A stretch of 64,000 bases of DNA from Clavibacter sp. VKM Ac-2872 (GCF_015351105.1 NZ_JADKRR010000003.1:314730-378729), one strand, 5' to 3'; shown: positions 40,521-48,588, numbered from the stretch's first letter. Notes: generated from the sequence alone by a model not told the origin. Program-made: numbers and translations.

Positions 40521-40996
40521 GCACCGGGATCCCCGGCCGCCTCGCGCGCTTCCGCTCCGGCCGCCTCTACGGCCCGTTCGTCTACCTCGCGGTGGGCGGC
40601 GTGGCCTTCGTCGTCGACCTCGGACTGCTCATCGTGGGACGCGACCTCCTCGGCTGGCCGCTGGCCGCCGCGAGCGCGACCTCGTTCTGGGCGGGCCTCG
40701 TCGTCAGCTACGTGATGCAGCGCTTCCTGACGTTCCGCGACCAGCGGTCGGACTGGCACAGCCTCTGGAAGTACGGGGTGCTCGTGGCCGTCAACTCGCT
40801 CGCCACCGTGCTGATCATCGAGCTGTTCGACCGCATCGGCCTCGGCTACATCGTCGGCAAGTTCGTGTCGACCGCCCTGACGACGCTCTGGAACTACGCC
40901 GCCTACAGGTTCTGGGTGTTCGCGGACCGGTCGGCGGTCCCCGTCGGGGACGACGGGGCGGACGACCCGCGCCCGTCGGAGCCCGCCGCCGGCTGA
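40517..40996 (+). CDS. GtrA-family membrane protein
   Basis: The 159-aa protein has four hydrophobic helices and typical GtrA features (YLAVGGVAFVVDLGLLIVGR, VSYVMQRFLTFRD, TLWNYAAYRFWVF). GtrA proteins are thought to move or present undecaprenyl-phosphate-linked sugars for glycan decoration. It overlaps the DUF2142 gene by 4 bp. Its 3' end overlaps the convergent DUF2304 gene by 94 bp. Confidence 0.92.
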   Translation: MSTGIPGRLARFRSGRLYGPFVYLAVGGVAFVVDLGLLIVGRDLLGWPLAAASATSFWAGLVVSYVMQRFLTFRDQRSDWHSLWKYGVLVAVNSLATVLIIELFDRIGLGYIVGKFVSTALTTLWNYAAYRFWVFADRSAVPVGDDGADDPRPSEPAAG

Positions 40997-41394
40997 TCCC
41001 GGTCGGCGTCCGTCGCCGGAGCCGCGTCCGGGCGGCCCGTGCGCGCCTCCTGCTCGAGCTCGCGCAGGCGCAGGTCCGTCATCGCGCTCTCCTCGGCGAG
41101 GCGACGCACCTTGTCCTCCAGGTCGGTGAGCTCGGCGCTGAACTGCACGCACACCAGGAAGATCACGACGATGCTCGCGAAGAACGCGAGGTTGAGCGGC
41201 TCCTGCACGCCGAGGAACGCGGCGAGGCCCGAGAGCAGCGGCGGGAAGATGCTGATGACCAGCGCGATCATCCCCGCGACGAGCCACCAGACCGCGTGAC
41301 GCTCGCGGAGGCGCCGGCGACGGAGGCGCTCGATGACCACGCCCACGGCCAGCAGGGCCGCGACGAGGGTGAAGACGTAGCTGGTGGGGTTCAC
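40903..41394 (-). CDS. DUF2304 membrane protein
   Basis: The 163-aa protein has three N-terminal hydrophobic helices (about 5-22, 38-60, 68-90) and a cytosolic helix LTDLEDKVRRLAEESAMTDL, then a disordered Pro/Ala/Asp tail of about 45 residues. DUF2304 proteins accompany GT2 glycosyltransferases in actinobacteria, as here (ATGA overlap with the GT2 gene). The last 94 bp read antisense to the end of gtrA, so the disordered tail may simply be read-through into the convergent gene. Confidence 0.85.
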   Translation of the reverse strand: MNPTSYVFTLVAALLAVGVVIERLRRRRLRERHAVWWLVAGMIALVISIFPPLLSGLAAFLGVQEPLNLAFFASIVVIFLVCVQFSAELTDLEDKVRRLAEESAMTDLRLRELEQEARTGRPDAAPATDADRDQPAAGSDGRGSSAPSSPTGTADRSANTQNL

Positions 41395-42125
41395 GCGGTG
41401 ACCGCCTTGACGGGTCGGCTGATGGGACGGATGAGGGCGATCACGAGCGCCATGCCGGCGCGCGCCAGGTAGATGGCGGCCTTCGCCGGGTTGTGCGACG
41501 CGACGCCGCCGGCGCGGGGCCGCATCGACACGGGCACCTGCTCGATGGTGAGGCCGTGGCGGGCCGCGATGACCAGCGACTCGACCGTGTCACCGAGGTA
41601 CTCGGCCGGGTAGTTCTCGGCGAAGAGCGCGACGGCCCGGGGGCCGGACCCGCGGTAGCCGGAGGTCGTGTCGGTGAGGGGCGTGCGCGCGATGCGGCTG
41701 AGGGTGAAGCTCAGGAACTTCATCGCCCACTTGCGCGGGCCGGACACCTCGTAGTCGCCCTCGCCGGCGAAGCGCGCGCCGATGACGACGTCCTTGCGCT
41801 CGAGGGCGGCGAGCAGCTGCGGCACGCTCTCGGGGTTGTGCTGGCCGTCGGAGTCGATCTGGATGACGTTGTCGAAGCCGTGGCGCTGCGCGTAGCGGAA
41901 CCCGGCGCGCATCGCGCCGCCGACGCCGAGGTTGAACGGCAGCTCGAGCACCCGGGCGCCCGCGGCCTGCGCGACCTCGACCGTGCGGTCCTTGGATCCG
42001 TCGCTGACCACCAGGCACGCGATGCCGGGGAGCGTGTCGAGGACCTCCCGCACCACCTGCCCCACCGCCTCCTCCTCGTTGAACGCGGGCATGACGATGA
42101 GGGTCGTGCTCAGGCTGGCGGGCAT
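41391..42125 (-). CDS. Family 2 glycosyltransferase (polyprenyl-phosphate sugar synthase type)
   Basis: The 244-aa cytoplasmic-face enzyme has the GT-A fold: VMPAFNEEEAVGQVV, CLVVSDGSKDRTVEVAQ, the DXD-type motif IQIDSDGQHNPES, ARFAGEGDYEV and TSGYRGSGPRAV. It resembles dolichol-phosphate mannose synthases that make polyprenyl-phosphate sugars. These would feed the DUF2142/GtrA step encoded just across the 3' ends. The start is ATG 42125. Confidence 0.92.
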   Translation of the reverse strand: MPASLSTTLIVMPAFNEEEAVGQVVREVLDTLPGIACLVVSDGSKDRTVEVAQAAGARVLELPFNLGVGGAMRAGFRYAQRHGFDNVIQIDSDGQHNPESVPQLLAALERKDVVIGARFAGEGDYEVSGPRKWAMKFLSFTLSRIARTPLTDTTSGYRGSGPRAVALFAENYPAEYLGDTVESLVIAARHGLTIEQVPVSMRPRAGGVASHNPAKAAIYLARAGMALVIALIRPISRPVKAVTA

Positions 42126-42174
42126 GCTGAGAGGGTAGCAAGCCGGCGCCGGGCGCCCGTGCGGGATCGCCGGG

Positions 42175-42362
42175 TCAGCCCAACGAGGCGACCCACTCGC
42201 TCGTGCCGTCGTCGAAGGCCTGCTGCTTCCAGATCGGGACGCGCTGCTTCACCTCGTCGACGAGGAGACCGCACGCGGCGAACGCGTCCGCGCGGTGCGC
42301 GGAGGAGACGGCGCAGGTGAGCGCGACGTCGCCGATGCCGAGCCGGCCGATGCGGTGCTCGA
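42175..42362 (-). pseudogene. moaE: Fragment of moaE (3' end only)
   Basis: This 188-bp segment matches the 3' end of the intact moaE (43560-43747) with 6 mismatches, all synonymous. It includes the stop codon and the end EWVASLG. The homology breaks at 42362/42363 and a TGA follows in the upstream frame, so no protein can be made. The synonymous-only differences suggest the copy comes from a related functional allele, not from a decaying duplicate. Confidence 0.85.
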
Positions 42363-42485
42363 TGTGCTTTCAGATAAAGCCGTGCCGCCGAGAGACGCCT
42401 GACGACGCTCGGATCAACGGCCGGCCCCTGCCCTCCACTTGACGGCCCGGACACCGTACCGTCGATTTGGTCGATGGACGTCTCC

Positions 42486-42722
42486 TCACTCAGAGCTCTT
42501 TTGGCCATCGTGGCGTACGACTGCATTGATCGCGAGACCAGAGATCACGATGGTGACGCCGAAGGCAATCGACCCCACGACTCGGATCACTCCGGTTCGC
42601 TCGAAGGTGAAATATTGAATGAGCAGGACGACCCCGAGCCCGAGGACGACGATTCCCGCGATCTTGTACCTCAATTTGGCCTCTTTTCCGGAGGTGGGCA
42701 CCGCGGCTCTCGCAGCACCCAC
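42486..42722 (-). CDS. Small two-helix membrane protein, possible immunity protein
   Basis: This 78-aa frame from GTG 42722 has two membrane helices (IAGIVVLGLGVVLLIQYF and VVGSIAFGVTIVISGLAINAV) and a short polar tail. A more likely start is TTG 42674, which has AAAAGAGG 6 nt upstream and gives 62 aa starting at the first helix. It lies 19 bp after the exported-protein gene on the same strand. Small membrane proteins directly behind an exported peptide often give self-protection; that function here is inference. Confidence 0.6.
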   Translation of the reverse strand: MGAARAAVPTSGKEAKLRYKIAGIVVLGLGVVLLIQYFTFERTGVIRVVGSIAFGVTIVISGLAINAVVRHDGQKSSE

Positions 42723-42741
42723 CTCTTAGGTAGTGTGAGCG

Positions 42742-43323
42742 TCAGACGCACCGAATCCATGAATCGTCTACGCCAGACCACGCCGCTTCATGACCGAAAA
42801 AGGGGAGGAGCAGTTGACGATCGTCAGAACACTTCCCATTATAGCTGAGGTACTGCTGCGCGGCCGCGAGGACACCGGTAGTGATGACACAGGTCTCGGG
42901 GAATGCGCCGCACGCGGCGATTCCTATAAGGAAGCCGCTGCCGTTGATGATTGCATCTTGATCGAATGAATTCAAGAGGATGTATGGATGCCCGGTACCG
43001 TCGTCGAGTCCGCCGGAAATCTTCGATTCGAACTCCCCCTGGGGCGGGGTGGCTGCCGCCCCTTCAGGATATACGATTTCGATTCCGCTGCCCACGTGGT
43101 AGGTCGTGACGGACCGCCCATCGACAAGCGATATCTCTCGTGGGACGTCCGACGCGTCCAGTTCGGCGTGCAAGCGACTGGTCGCCTGTCCCGAGATCGC
43201 GGACGACCCCGGGGGCTGAGCCATCTCAGCCGCATCTGCTGCCCCGGAGGAGATGCACGTGAATCCGAGGGCGACGACTGCCGCCACAGCAACATAGATT
43301 GGAGCCTTCGATCTGCTGTTCAT
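42742..43323 (-). CDS. Exported Cys-containing protein, bacteriocin-like candidate
   Basis: The 193-aa product has a signal peptide (KAPIYVAVAAVVALGF, cleavage near ADA-A, residue 32). The N-terminal mature part (33-105) is polar. The C-terminal 85 residues contain a Gly/Ala-rich hydrophobic stretch (NGSGFLIGIAACGAFPETCV) and two more cysteines (NGKCSDD, WIRC). A propeptide followed by a small hydrophobic, disulfide-bonded C-terminal domain is the expected form of some secreted bacteriocins. ATG 43323 has AAGGAAAGA upstream. GC content is low for the genome. I see no direct match to a named family. Confidence 0.7.
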   Translation of the reverse strand: MNSRSKAPIYVAVAAVVALGFTCISSGAADAAEMAQPPGSSAISGQATSRLHAELDASDVPREISLVDGRSVTTYHVGSGIEIVYPEGAAATPPQGEFESKISGGLDDGTGHPYILLNSFDQDAIINGSGFLIGIAACGAFPETCVITTGVLAAAQQYLSYNGKCSDDRQLLLPFFGHEAAWSGVDDSWIRCV

Positions 43324-43559
43324 TTGTCTTTCCTTCTATAGAGGAGTGAGACAATCCGCGCACCGATGTCGCTCGACCTACACCCAGTGTACCGAGGGAG
43401 CAAGGCAGGGCTCGGCATTCAGATATGCCTCGCGTGACGTGGGCTCCGGTCGGAATTCCAGGATCGACTGAGCCCTCGAGGCTGAACTTAGAACTCGTGA
43501 TCGAAGCCCGTCGACACAGTCCACAGGGCGGAGAATATGAAGCGCTCGACCCGAGCAAG

Positions 43560-43747
43560 TCAGCCGAGCGAGGCCACCCACTCGCTCGTGCCGTCGTCGA
43601 AGGCCTGCTGCTTCCAGATCGGGACGCGCTGCTTCACCTCGTCCACCAGGAGACCGCACGCGGCGAACGCGTCCGCGCGGTGCGCGGAGGAGACGGCGCA
43701 GGTGAGCGCGACGTCGCCGATGCCGAGGCGGCCGATGCGGTGCTCGA
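43560..43747. repeat. Right copy of the 188-bp direct repeat
   Basis: This is the 3' end of the intact moaE gene. It pairs with 42175-42362 (about 97% identity) and marks the right edge of the inserted segment. Confidence 0.85.
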
Positions 43748-43991
43748 CGGCGATCCGCACCTCGGGGTAACGCGCGGAGACGTCGAGCGCGACCTGCCGG
43801 ATCGCCTGACGGGCGGCCGGATGCGCGGAGTAGTCGAGCCAGAGGACGCCGCGGCCGTCGTCGTGGTCGCGCACGACGCCCTCGAAGGTGACGACCGCGC
43901 CCGCGTCGTCGGCGCGCACGGCGTCGGCGCAGTCCTCCACGCGGATCGCGCCGCCCGCGATGCGCGCGAAGAGCACGCGGTCGGCGGTCAC
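43560..43991 (-). CDS. moaE: Molybdopterin synthase large subunit
   Basis: The 143-aa enzyme converts cyclic pyranopterin phosphate to molybdopterin with the sulfur carrier MoaD. The sequence shows GAVVTFEGVVRDHDDGR, then VEHRIGRLGIGDVALTCAVS, HRADAFAAC, and the catalytic lysine region VKQRVPIWKQQAF. ATG 43991 overlaps the mog stop by 4 bp, so it is the last gene of a moeA-moaC-mog-moaE operon. Its 3' end is duplicated 1385 bp further on. Confidence 0.95.
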   Translation of the reverse strand: MTADRVLFARIAGGAIRVEDCADAVRADDAGAVVTFEGVVRDHDDGRGVLWLDYSAHPAARQAIRQVALDVSARYPEVRIAVEHRIGRLGIGDVALTCAVSSAHRADAFAACGLLVDEVKQRVPIWKQQAFDDGTSEWVASLG

Positions 43992-44542
43992 GAGCCGGCT
44001 CCGGCGTCGGCCGCGGGAGCCGTGTCGGCGGTGTCGGCGGCCGGGTCCGTGGCGGGGTGGACCGCGCCGCGCGCCTGCTCGAGCACGTGGTCGAGGATCC
44101 GGTCGAGGAGGCCGAGGCCGTCGCGGACGCCGCCCGGCGAGCCCGGCAGGTTCATGACGAACGCGCCGCCCGCGAGGCCCGCGTGCCCGCGCGTGAGCAC
44201 GGCCGTGGGCGTGTGCGCGACGCCGATGCGGCGAGCCTCCTCCATGATCCCGGGGATCTCGAGGTCGAGCAGCGGCAGGGTCGCCTCGGGCGTGCGGTCG
44301 GTGGGGGTGATGCCCGTGCCGCCCGTGGTGAGGATCACGCGCGCGTCGCCCGCGACCGCCTCGGCGAGCGCCGCGGCGACCCCAGGTCCGTCCGCGCGGA
44401 CGACCGGCGCCCCGACCTCGAACCCGCGCTCGGCGAGCCAGGCGGCGATGACGGGACCCGTGCGGTCCTCGTAGTCCCCCGCCGCGGCGCGCGTGGAGGC
44501 GACGATCACGACGGCGCGGCCACGGGGATCCGCTGCGCTCAC
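43988..44542 (-). CDS. mog: Molybdopterin adenylyltransferase, MogA/MoaB family
   Basis: The 184-aa protein starts at GTG 44542, whose GTGA overlaps the moaC stop. It adenylates molybdopterin before metal insertion. Motifs visible: VVIVASTRAAAGDYEDRTGP, the nucleotide-binding ILTTGGTGITPTDRTPEAT, and FVMNLPGSPGGVRDGL. A disordered Ala/Asp/Pro tail of about 25 residues ends the protein. MogA versus MoaB naming cannot be settled here. Confidence 0.92.
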   Translation of the reverse strand: MSAADPRGRAVVIVASTRAAAGDYEDRTGPVIAAWLAERGFEVGAPVVRADGPGVAAALAEAVAGDARVILTTGGTGITPTDRTPEATLPLLDLEIPGIMEEARRIGVAHTPTAVLTRGHAGLAGGAFVMNLPGSPGGVRDGLGLLDRILDHVLEQARGAVHPATDPAADTADTAPAADAGAGS

Positions 44543-45039
44543 GGCCGGACCCAGTCGCCGGACTTGCCGCCCTGCTTCTCGCGCACGAGCACGTCGGTGA
44601 TGACGGCGCGCGCGTCGACGGCCTTGACCATGTCGTAGAGCGTGAGCGCCGCGACCGAGGCCGCGGTGAGCGCCTCCATCTCGACGCCCGTGACGCCCGT
44701 GGTGCTGACCGACGCGACCACCGTGAGCCGGTCGTCGTCGCCCGTGATGTCGATCTCGATGCGCCCGATCGGCAGCGGGTGGCACAGCGGGATGAGGCTC
44801 GACGTCTGCTTCGCCGCCATGATCCCCGCGATGCGCGCCGTGCCGACGGCCTCGCCCTTGGGGAGGTCGCCCGAGATCACGGCGTCCACCACCTCCGGCC
44901 GGGTCACGAGCACGGCCTGCGCGACCGCGCGGCGCCTGGTCGTGGCCTTGTCGGTGACGTCGACCATGTGGGCGGATCCGTCCTGCCGCAGGTGGGTGAG
45001 GGACGGCGCGGCGTCGGGGGCCGTGGCGGGATCAGTCAT
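44539..45039 (-). CDS. moaC: Cyclic pyranopterin monophosphate synthase
   Basis: The 166-aa MoaC catalyses the second half of cPMP formation after MoaA. Conserved segments include AHMVDVTDKATTRRRAVAQA, LIPLCHPLPI, GVEMEALTAASVAALTLYDM and EKQGGKSGDWVRP. It overlaps moeA by 8 bp and mog by 4 bp. No moaA is present in this window. Confidence 0.95.
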   Translation of the reverse strand: MTDPATAPDAAPSLTHLRQDGSAHMVDVTDKATTRRRAVAQAVLVTRPEVVDAVISGDLPKGEAVGTARIAGIMAAKQTSSLIPLCHPLPIGRIEIDITGDDDRLTVVASVSTTGVTGVEMEALTAASVAALTLYDMVKAVDARAVITDVLVREKQGGKSGDWVRP

Positions 45040-46327
45040 CGATGCTCCAGACGGTGACGGGGTCGCCGGCCTCGAGCCGGTCGAGACCTGCGGGGATGTG
45101 GACGAGGTGGGTGGCGGTCGCGTACGCGTGCAGGAGGTGGGATCCGGGTCCGCCCACCGCGACGACCCGCCCGTCCGCGTCGAGGCGCCCGCGCCGCACC
45201 TGGTGCTTGCCGGCGGGCGAGTCGAGCGGTTCGGCGAGCGGGCGCTCGCGCGACGGGCGCTCCGGGCGCGGGTGCCCGGCGAGGGCGCGGAGCACCGGAC
45301 GCAGGAAGAGCTCGAACGAGACGAGCGCGCTCACGGGGTTGCCGGGGAAGGCGACCACGGGGATCCGCGCGCCGCCGACCTCCGCCGTCCCGAGCCCCTG
45401 CGGCCCGCCCGGCTGCACGGCGACGGAGACGAACTCGACGCCGCCGCCCTCCAGGACGTCTCGGACGACCTCGTACGCGCCGGCGCTCACGCCGCCCGTG
45501 GTGAGGAGGAGGTCGGCCCCGACGGACGTGTCGCGGAGCGCGTCGCGCACCCGGTCGGCATCGTCGGACGCGACCCGCAGCGTGCGGACCTCCGCCCCGG
45601 CGGCCGTGACCGCGGCGGCGAGCGCGACGGAGTTGGCGTCGTGGATCTGCCCGGGCGCGAGCTCCTCGCCGGGCCCGCGCAGCTCGAGACCCGTGGAGAG
45701 GAGGAGCACGACGGGCCGGCGGCGCACGGCGACGGTCGCGACGCCGGCCGAGGCGAGGACGCCCCAGTGCGCCGGGAGGAGGCGCGTGCCCGCCGCGACG
45801 AGCACGGCGCCCGCGGCGACGTCGCTGCCCCGCGCGCGGACGAAGGCGCCCGGATCCACGGGGGCGGCGAAGGAGACGGTCGCGTCCGTGACGGACTCGT
45901 CGACGAAGCGGTCCGGCGTCGCGGCCTCGATGGGCACGATGGCGTCGGCGCCCGGCGGGACGGGCGCGCCCGTCATGCATGGCGCGGCGGTGCCGGGCGC
46001 GAGCGGCGCGGGGGCGACGCCCGCGGGGATCCGCGCGGCGATGCGCAGGACGGCCGGAACCGCGTCGCTCGCGCCCGCGAGGTCGGCCGCGCGCACCGCG
46101 TAGCCGTCCATCTGCGAGTTGCGGAACGGCGGCAGGTCGATGGGGCTCACGACGTCGCGCGCGAGCACGCGGTCGGCGTACCGGTGCGGATCCGCGCTCA
46201 CGGCGTCCGCGGCGACGGGCAGCTCCTCCGCGGGCAGGTCAGCGAACGGGGCGAGGAGCGCGGACACGGCCGCGCGGTGCTCGTCGACCGTGCGTCGTCG
46301 GCGGCCGGCGGGGTGGGCGGGGGGCAT
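45032..46327 (-). CDS. moeA: Molybdopterin molybdenumtransferase
   Basis: The 431-aa MoeA inserts molybdate into adenylated molybdopterin. It shows PPFRNSQMDGYAV, the metal-handling loop GAPVPPGADAIVPIE, LLTTGGVSAGAYEVV, and VVAFPGNPVSALVSFELFLR. The C-terminal domain IV is complete. ATG 46327 heads the operon; the upstream region leads divergently to the nucleotide island. Confidence 0.95.
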   Translation of the reverse strand: MPPAHPAGRRRRTVDEHRAAVSALLAPFADLPAEELPVAADAVSADPHRYADRVLARDVVSPIDLPPFRNSQMDGYAVRAADLAGASDAVPAVLRIAARIPAGVAPAPLAPGTAAPCMTGAPVPPGADAIVPIEAATPDRFVDESVTDATVSFAAPVDPGAFVRARGSDVAAGAVLVAAGTRLLPAHWGVLASAGVATVAVRRRPVVLLLSTGLELRGPGEELAPGQIHDANSVALAAAVTAAGAEVRTLRVASDDADRVRDALRDTSVGADLLLTTGGVSAGAYEVVRDVLEGGGVEFVSVAVQPGGPQGLGTAEVGGARIPVVAFPGNPVSALVSFELFLRPVLRALAGHPRPERPSRERPLAEPLDSPAGKHQVRRGRLDADGRVVAVGGPGSHLLHAYATATHLVHIPAGLDRLEAGDPVTVWSIDD

Positions 46328-46529
46328 GCCTCCATCATCCCCGAATCGATTGCCCCACGCCGGTCGCGATGGGCCTCGCGGCTCGCCTCCCAGCCGTCCC
46401 CGACTCGGTCCGCTCCATCCCCGGTTCAGAAGCGCCGCCCGCTCGTCGTCGCGTATCTATTTGCACTGTTGTCGAAATTTCGTTTCCCCGCGCTACGGAT
46501 TTATCCGCCTTTTTATCGCGCTTTTTCTC

Positions 46530-46559
46530 TTGACACTCTCGCCGAGCCGCACATACCGT
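46530..46559 (+). promoter_or_regulatory. Sigma-70-type promoter of the nucleotide island
   Basis: TTGACA at 46530-46535 and TACCGT at 46554-46559 are separated by 18 bp. They lie at the end of an unusually AT-rich stretch (about 46440-46560) and 40 bp before the first gene. The -35 box is perfect and the -10 keeps TAnnnT. Confidence 0.65.
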
Positions 46560-46598
46560 AAGCGAAGGGCACAGCGACGTACTCAGGAGGAAGCCGGG

Positions 46599-47141
46599 AT
46601 GATACTCACCGGAGGCGAGATCCAGCGCCAGATCCGCTTGAAGAGGATCCACTTCGACCCGTTCGATCCGCGTGACGTGAATCCGAACAGCGTGAACTAC
46701 CACCTCGGCCCGGTGGTCAAGACGACGTCCGCCGAATCCCTGGACTCCTCCTTGGGGAATGATTGGGACGAGCAGACGCTGCCCGAAGCGGGAATGCTTT
46801 TCATACCCGACACCGGCTACCTCGCGGGAACCGTAGAGACGATGGGAAGCAATTTCTACGTGCCTTCTCTCATAGGCAGGTCATCTCTGGGTCGCCTGGG
46901 CGTCTTCCTCCAGGTCTCCGCTGATCTGGGGAACCTCGGCGCGATCCACAAATGGACGCTGGAAATAGTCGTCACCCAACCCATCCGACTGTACCCGGGG
47001 ATGGAATGCGGACAGATCTCGTTCTGGGAACCCATGGGTGACATACATCTCTACGACGGCTTGATGGGCAGGCACGACGACCCTCATCAGTCTATTCCCG
47101 AGGCGATGTTCTCCTCTTCCGCGGCGGGCAACGGATCGTGA
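46599..47141 (+). CDS. dCTP deaminase-like protein A
   Basis: The 180-aa protein has the dCTP deaminase/dUTPase trimer fold. It keeps the nucleotide-binding IGRSSLGRLGVF (Arg94, Ser95, Ser96, Arg99) and the catalytic glutamate in KWTLEIVV (Glu122). However, the usual D-x-G-W-x-G before it is replaced by GNLGAIHKW, and the SYD motif reads SVNYHLG. The next gene shows the opposite pattern. CAGGAGGA at 46584-46591 precedes ATG 46599. It could be a true deaminase acting on an altered substrate, or half of a heteromer. First gene of the island operon. Confidence 0.85.
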   Translation: MILTGGEIQRQIRLKRIHFDPFDPRDVNPNSVNYHLGPVVKTTSAESLDSSLGNDWDEQTLPEAGMLFIPDTGYLAGTVETMGSNFYVPSLIGRSSLGRLGVFLQVSADLGNLGAIHKWTLEIVVTQPIRLYPGMECGQISFWEPMGDIHLYDGLMGRHDDPHQSIPEAMFSSSAAGNGS

Positions 47142-47677
47142 TCCTCACAGGCGAGGAGATCCGCCGGCAGAGGCGCTCGGGGCGCATAGAGATGAACCCC
47201 TTCAACCCCCAGCAGCTCAATCCGAACAGCTACGACCTCACCATGGGGACGACCGTGGGGAGATACAAGGAGGCCATCCTCGACGCATCGGTTGAGAATG
47301 CCATGGCGTTCCACGAGATGGGGCCCGGAGGCGAGGTCATCGAGCCGGGGAAGATCGTGCTAGGCCACACGGTCGAGGTATTCGGCAGCGATCACTTCGT
47401 CCCGATCGTGCGCGCGAAGTCATCCGTCGCGCGTCTGGGGCTTTTCATCCACGTCACCGCGGACCTCGTCGACATCGGCTGGCACGGACAGCTGACACTC
47501 CAGCTCCACGCGGTCCAACCACTCCGGGTATACCCCGGCATGCTCGTGGCCCAGATCACCTTCTGGGTCCCGAAGGGCGAAATCGGCTTGTACGACGGCA
47601 AATACCAGCACAGCACCGGGCCCGTGGCATCTCGCATGTCCGCCCGCCACCTCGAAGCGAAAGGCGAGACGCCATGA
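47138..47677 (+). CDS. dCTP deaminase-like protein B
   Basis: The 179-aa protein aligns almost without gaps with its neighbour. It has the canonical NPNSYDLTMG, VTADLVDIGWHGQLTLQL and PGMLVAQITFW, and ends GPVASRMSARH like many Dcd proteins. But the catalytic glutamate is Gln122 (TLQL instead of TLEL) and the nucleotide-binding Arg is Lys94 (AKSSVARLG). In characterised family members the glutamate is needed for deamination, so this copy is probably inactive alone. It starts at GTG 47138, overlapping the previous stop. Confidence 0.85.
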   Translation: MILTGEEIRRQRRSGRIEMNPFNPQQLNPNSYDLTMGTTVGRYKEAILDASVENAMAFHEMGPGGEVIEPGKIVLGHTVEVFGSDHFVPIVRAKSSVARLGLFIHVTADLVDIGWHGQLTLQLHAVQPLRVYPGMLVAQITFWVPKGEIGLYDGKYQHSTGPVASRMSARHLEAKGETP

Positions 47678-48588
47678 ACCGGCAAGCGAACATGACGAAG
47701 GACCAGCGGAGCGCGTACTACATGACGCTCTTGGGAGAGGAGTACGTGAACTCGCACTTCGGTGATGCCACGCCGCTGGCCATCCAGCAGCTCACCCACA
47801 ACCGTCATCGACGCAACCCCCTGACACTGATGCAGCACATCGTCGATGCGATCGCACTCGACGGCACGGAGGCCGTCCTGGACGTCGGATGCGGCAACGG
47901 ATTCATCCTCCGCGATGTCGCCAGCAGGATGCGGGCCGGCGGACAGATCACAGCTATAGACATCTCTGCCGGCATGCTCGCGGCGGCCAAGGAGAACGTG
48001 AACTTCCAGTGGTGCCCCATCACGTGGATCGAGGGAGATGGCCGCGAGCTGCCGACGCTGATCGACGATCGCTTCGACATCGTCATGGCGAACTACGTGT
48101 TCCACTACATCAGCGATCCCCAGTCCTTTTGCTCGACTCTCCGCACCATGACGAAGCCAGGGGGACGATGCATCGTGACGGTTGAAGGACTCGGTTCGAT
48201 GGAGGAGATGTACCTCATCCATCTGGAGGCCCTCCGTGACCTCGGCATCTCAGAGGCCGATGTGGATGGGTTGCCTCAGGGGCGCAGGGGCTCCCTCTCG
48301 ACCCACAACGGGAACGAGATGCTGTCGCAGCATTTCTCCGCGGTGACCGACCTGCCGTATTCCGACGCACTCGTATTCACCGAGGTCGAGCCCTTCCTCG
48401 AGTTCTACGCCGGAGGGCATCGGTTCTGTGGAGCCCACCCGCTCCTCGAGGGCCGCGTGCCGGATTCGTTCTGGGAACAGCTCGCCGATCGCGTCGGGGT
48501 GGCCGTCCAGAAGCGGATAGACGAGGAGGGCGCCTTCATCGTGAACAAGGAGAACACGGTGTTCTCCTGCACTGCGGGGCATCGATGA
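47674..48588 (+). CDS. SAM-dependent methyltransferase
   Basis: The 304-aa class I methyltransferase has motif I VLDVGCGNGFILRDVA near residue 70, the acidic motif II ITAIDISAGML, and IVMANYVFHYISDP for motif IV. The N-terminal 45 residues include YYMTLLGEEYVNSHFGD; the C-terminal half (about 170-300) is a lid domain likely binding the acceptor. The substrate is unknown. In this operon the acceptor may be a nucleotide or nucleoside product. It overlaps both neighbours by 4 bp. Confidence 0.88.
   Translation: MNRQANMTKDQRSAYYMTLLGEEYVNSHFGDATPLAIQQLTHNRHRRNPLTLMQHIVDAIALDGTEAVLDVGCGNGFILRDVASRMRAGGQITAIDISAGMLAAAKENVNFQWCPITWIEGDGRELPTLIDDRFDIVMANYVFHYISDPQSFCSTLRTMTKPGGRCIVTVEGLGSMEEMYLIHLEALRDLGISEADVDGLPQGRRGSLSTHNGNEMLSQHFSAVTDLPYSDALVFTEVEPFLEFYAGGHRFCGAHPLLEGRVPDSFWEQLADRVGVAVQKRIDEEGAFIVNKENTVFSCTAGHR

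Larger units (their letters stand above)
42363..43559. mobile_element. Inserted lower-GC segment between two moaE 3' ends
   Basis: The 1.2-kb segment lies between the moaE fragment and intact moaE, flanked by the 188-bp direct repeat. It holds two genes (42486 and 42742) with clearly lower GC content. 42363-42485 and 43324-43559 show no gene. No transposase or integrase is visible, so the insertion probably came by homologous recombination through moaE. The mechanism is inference. Confidence 0.65.

Noticed and set aside
42363..43559. Insertion sequence or integron as carrier of the moaE-adjacent cargo
   Set aside because: There is no transposase or integrase, no terminal inverted repeat and no attachment site; the long homologous repeat suggests recombination instead.
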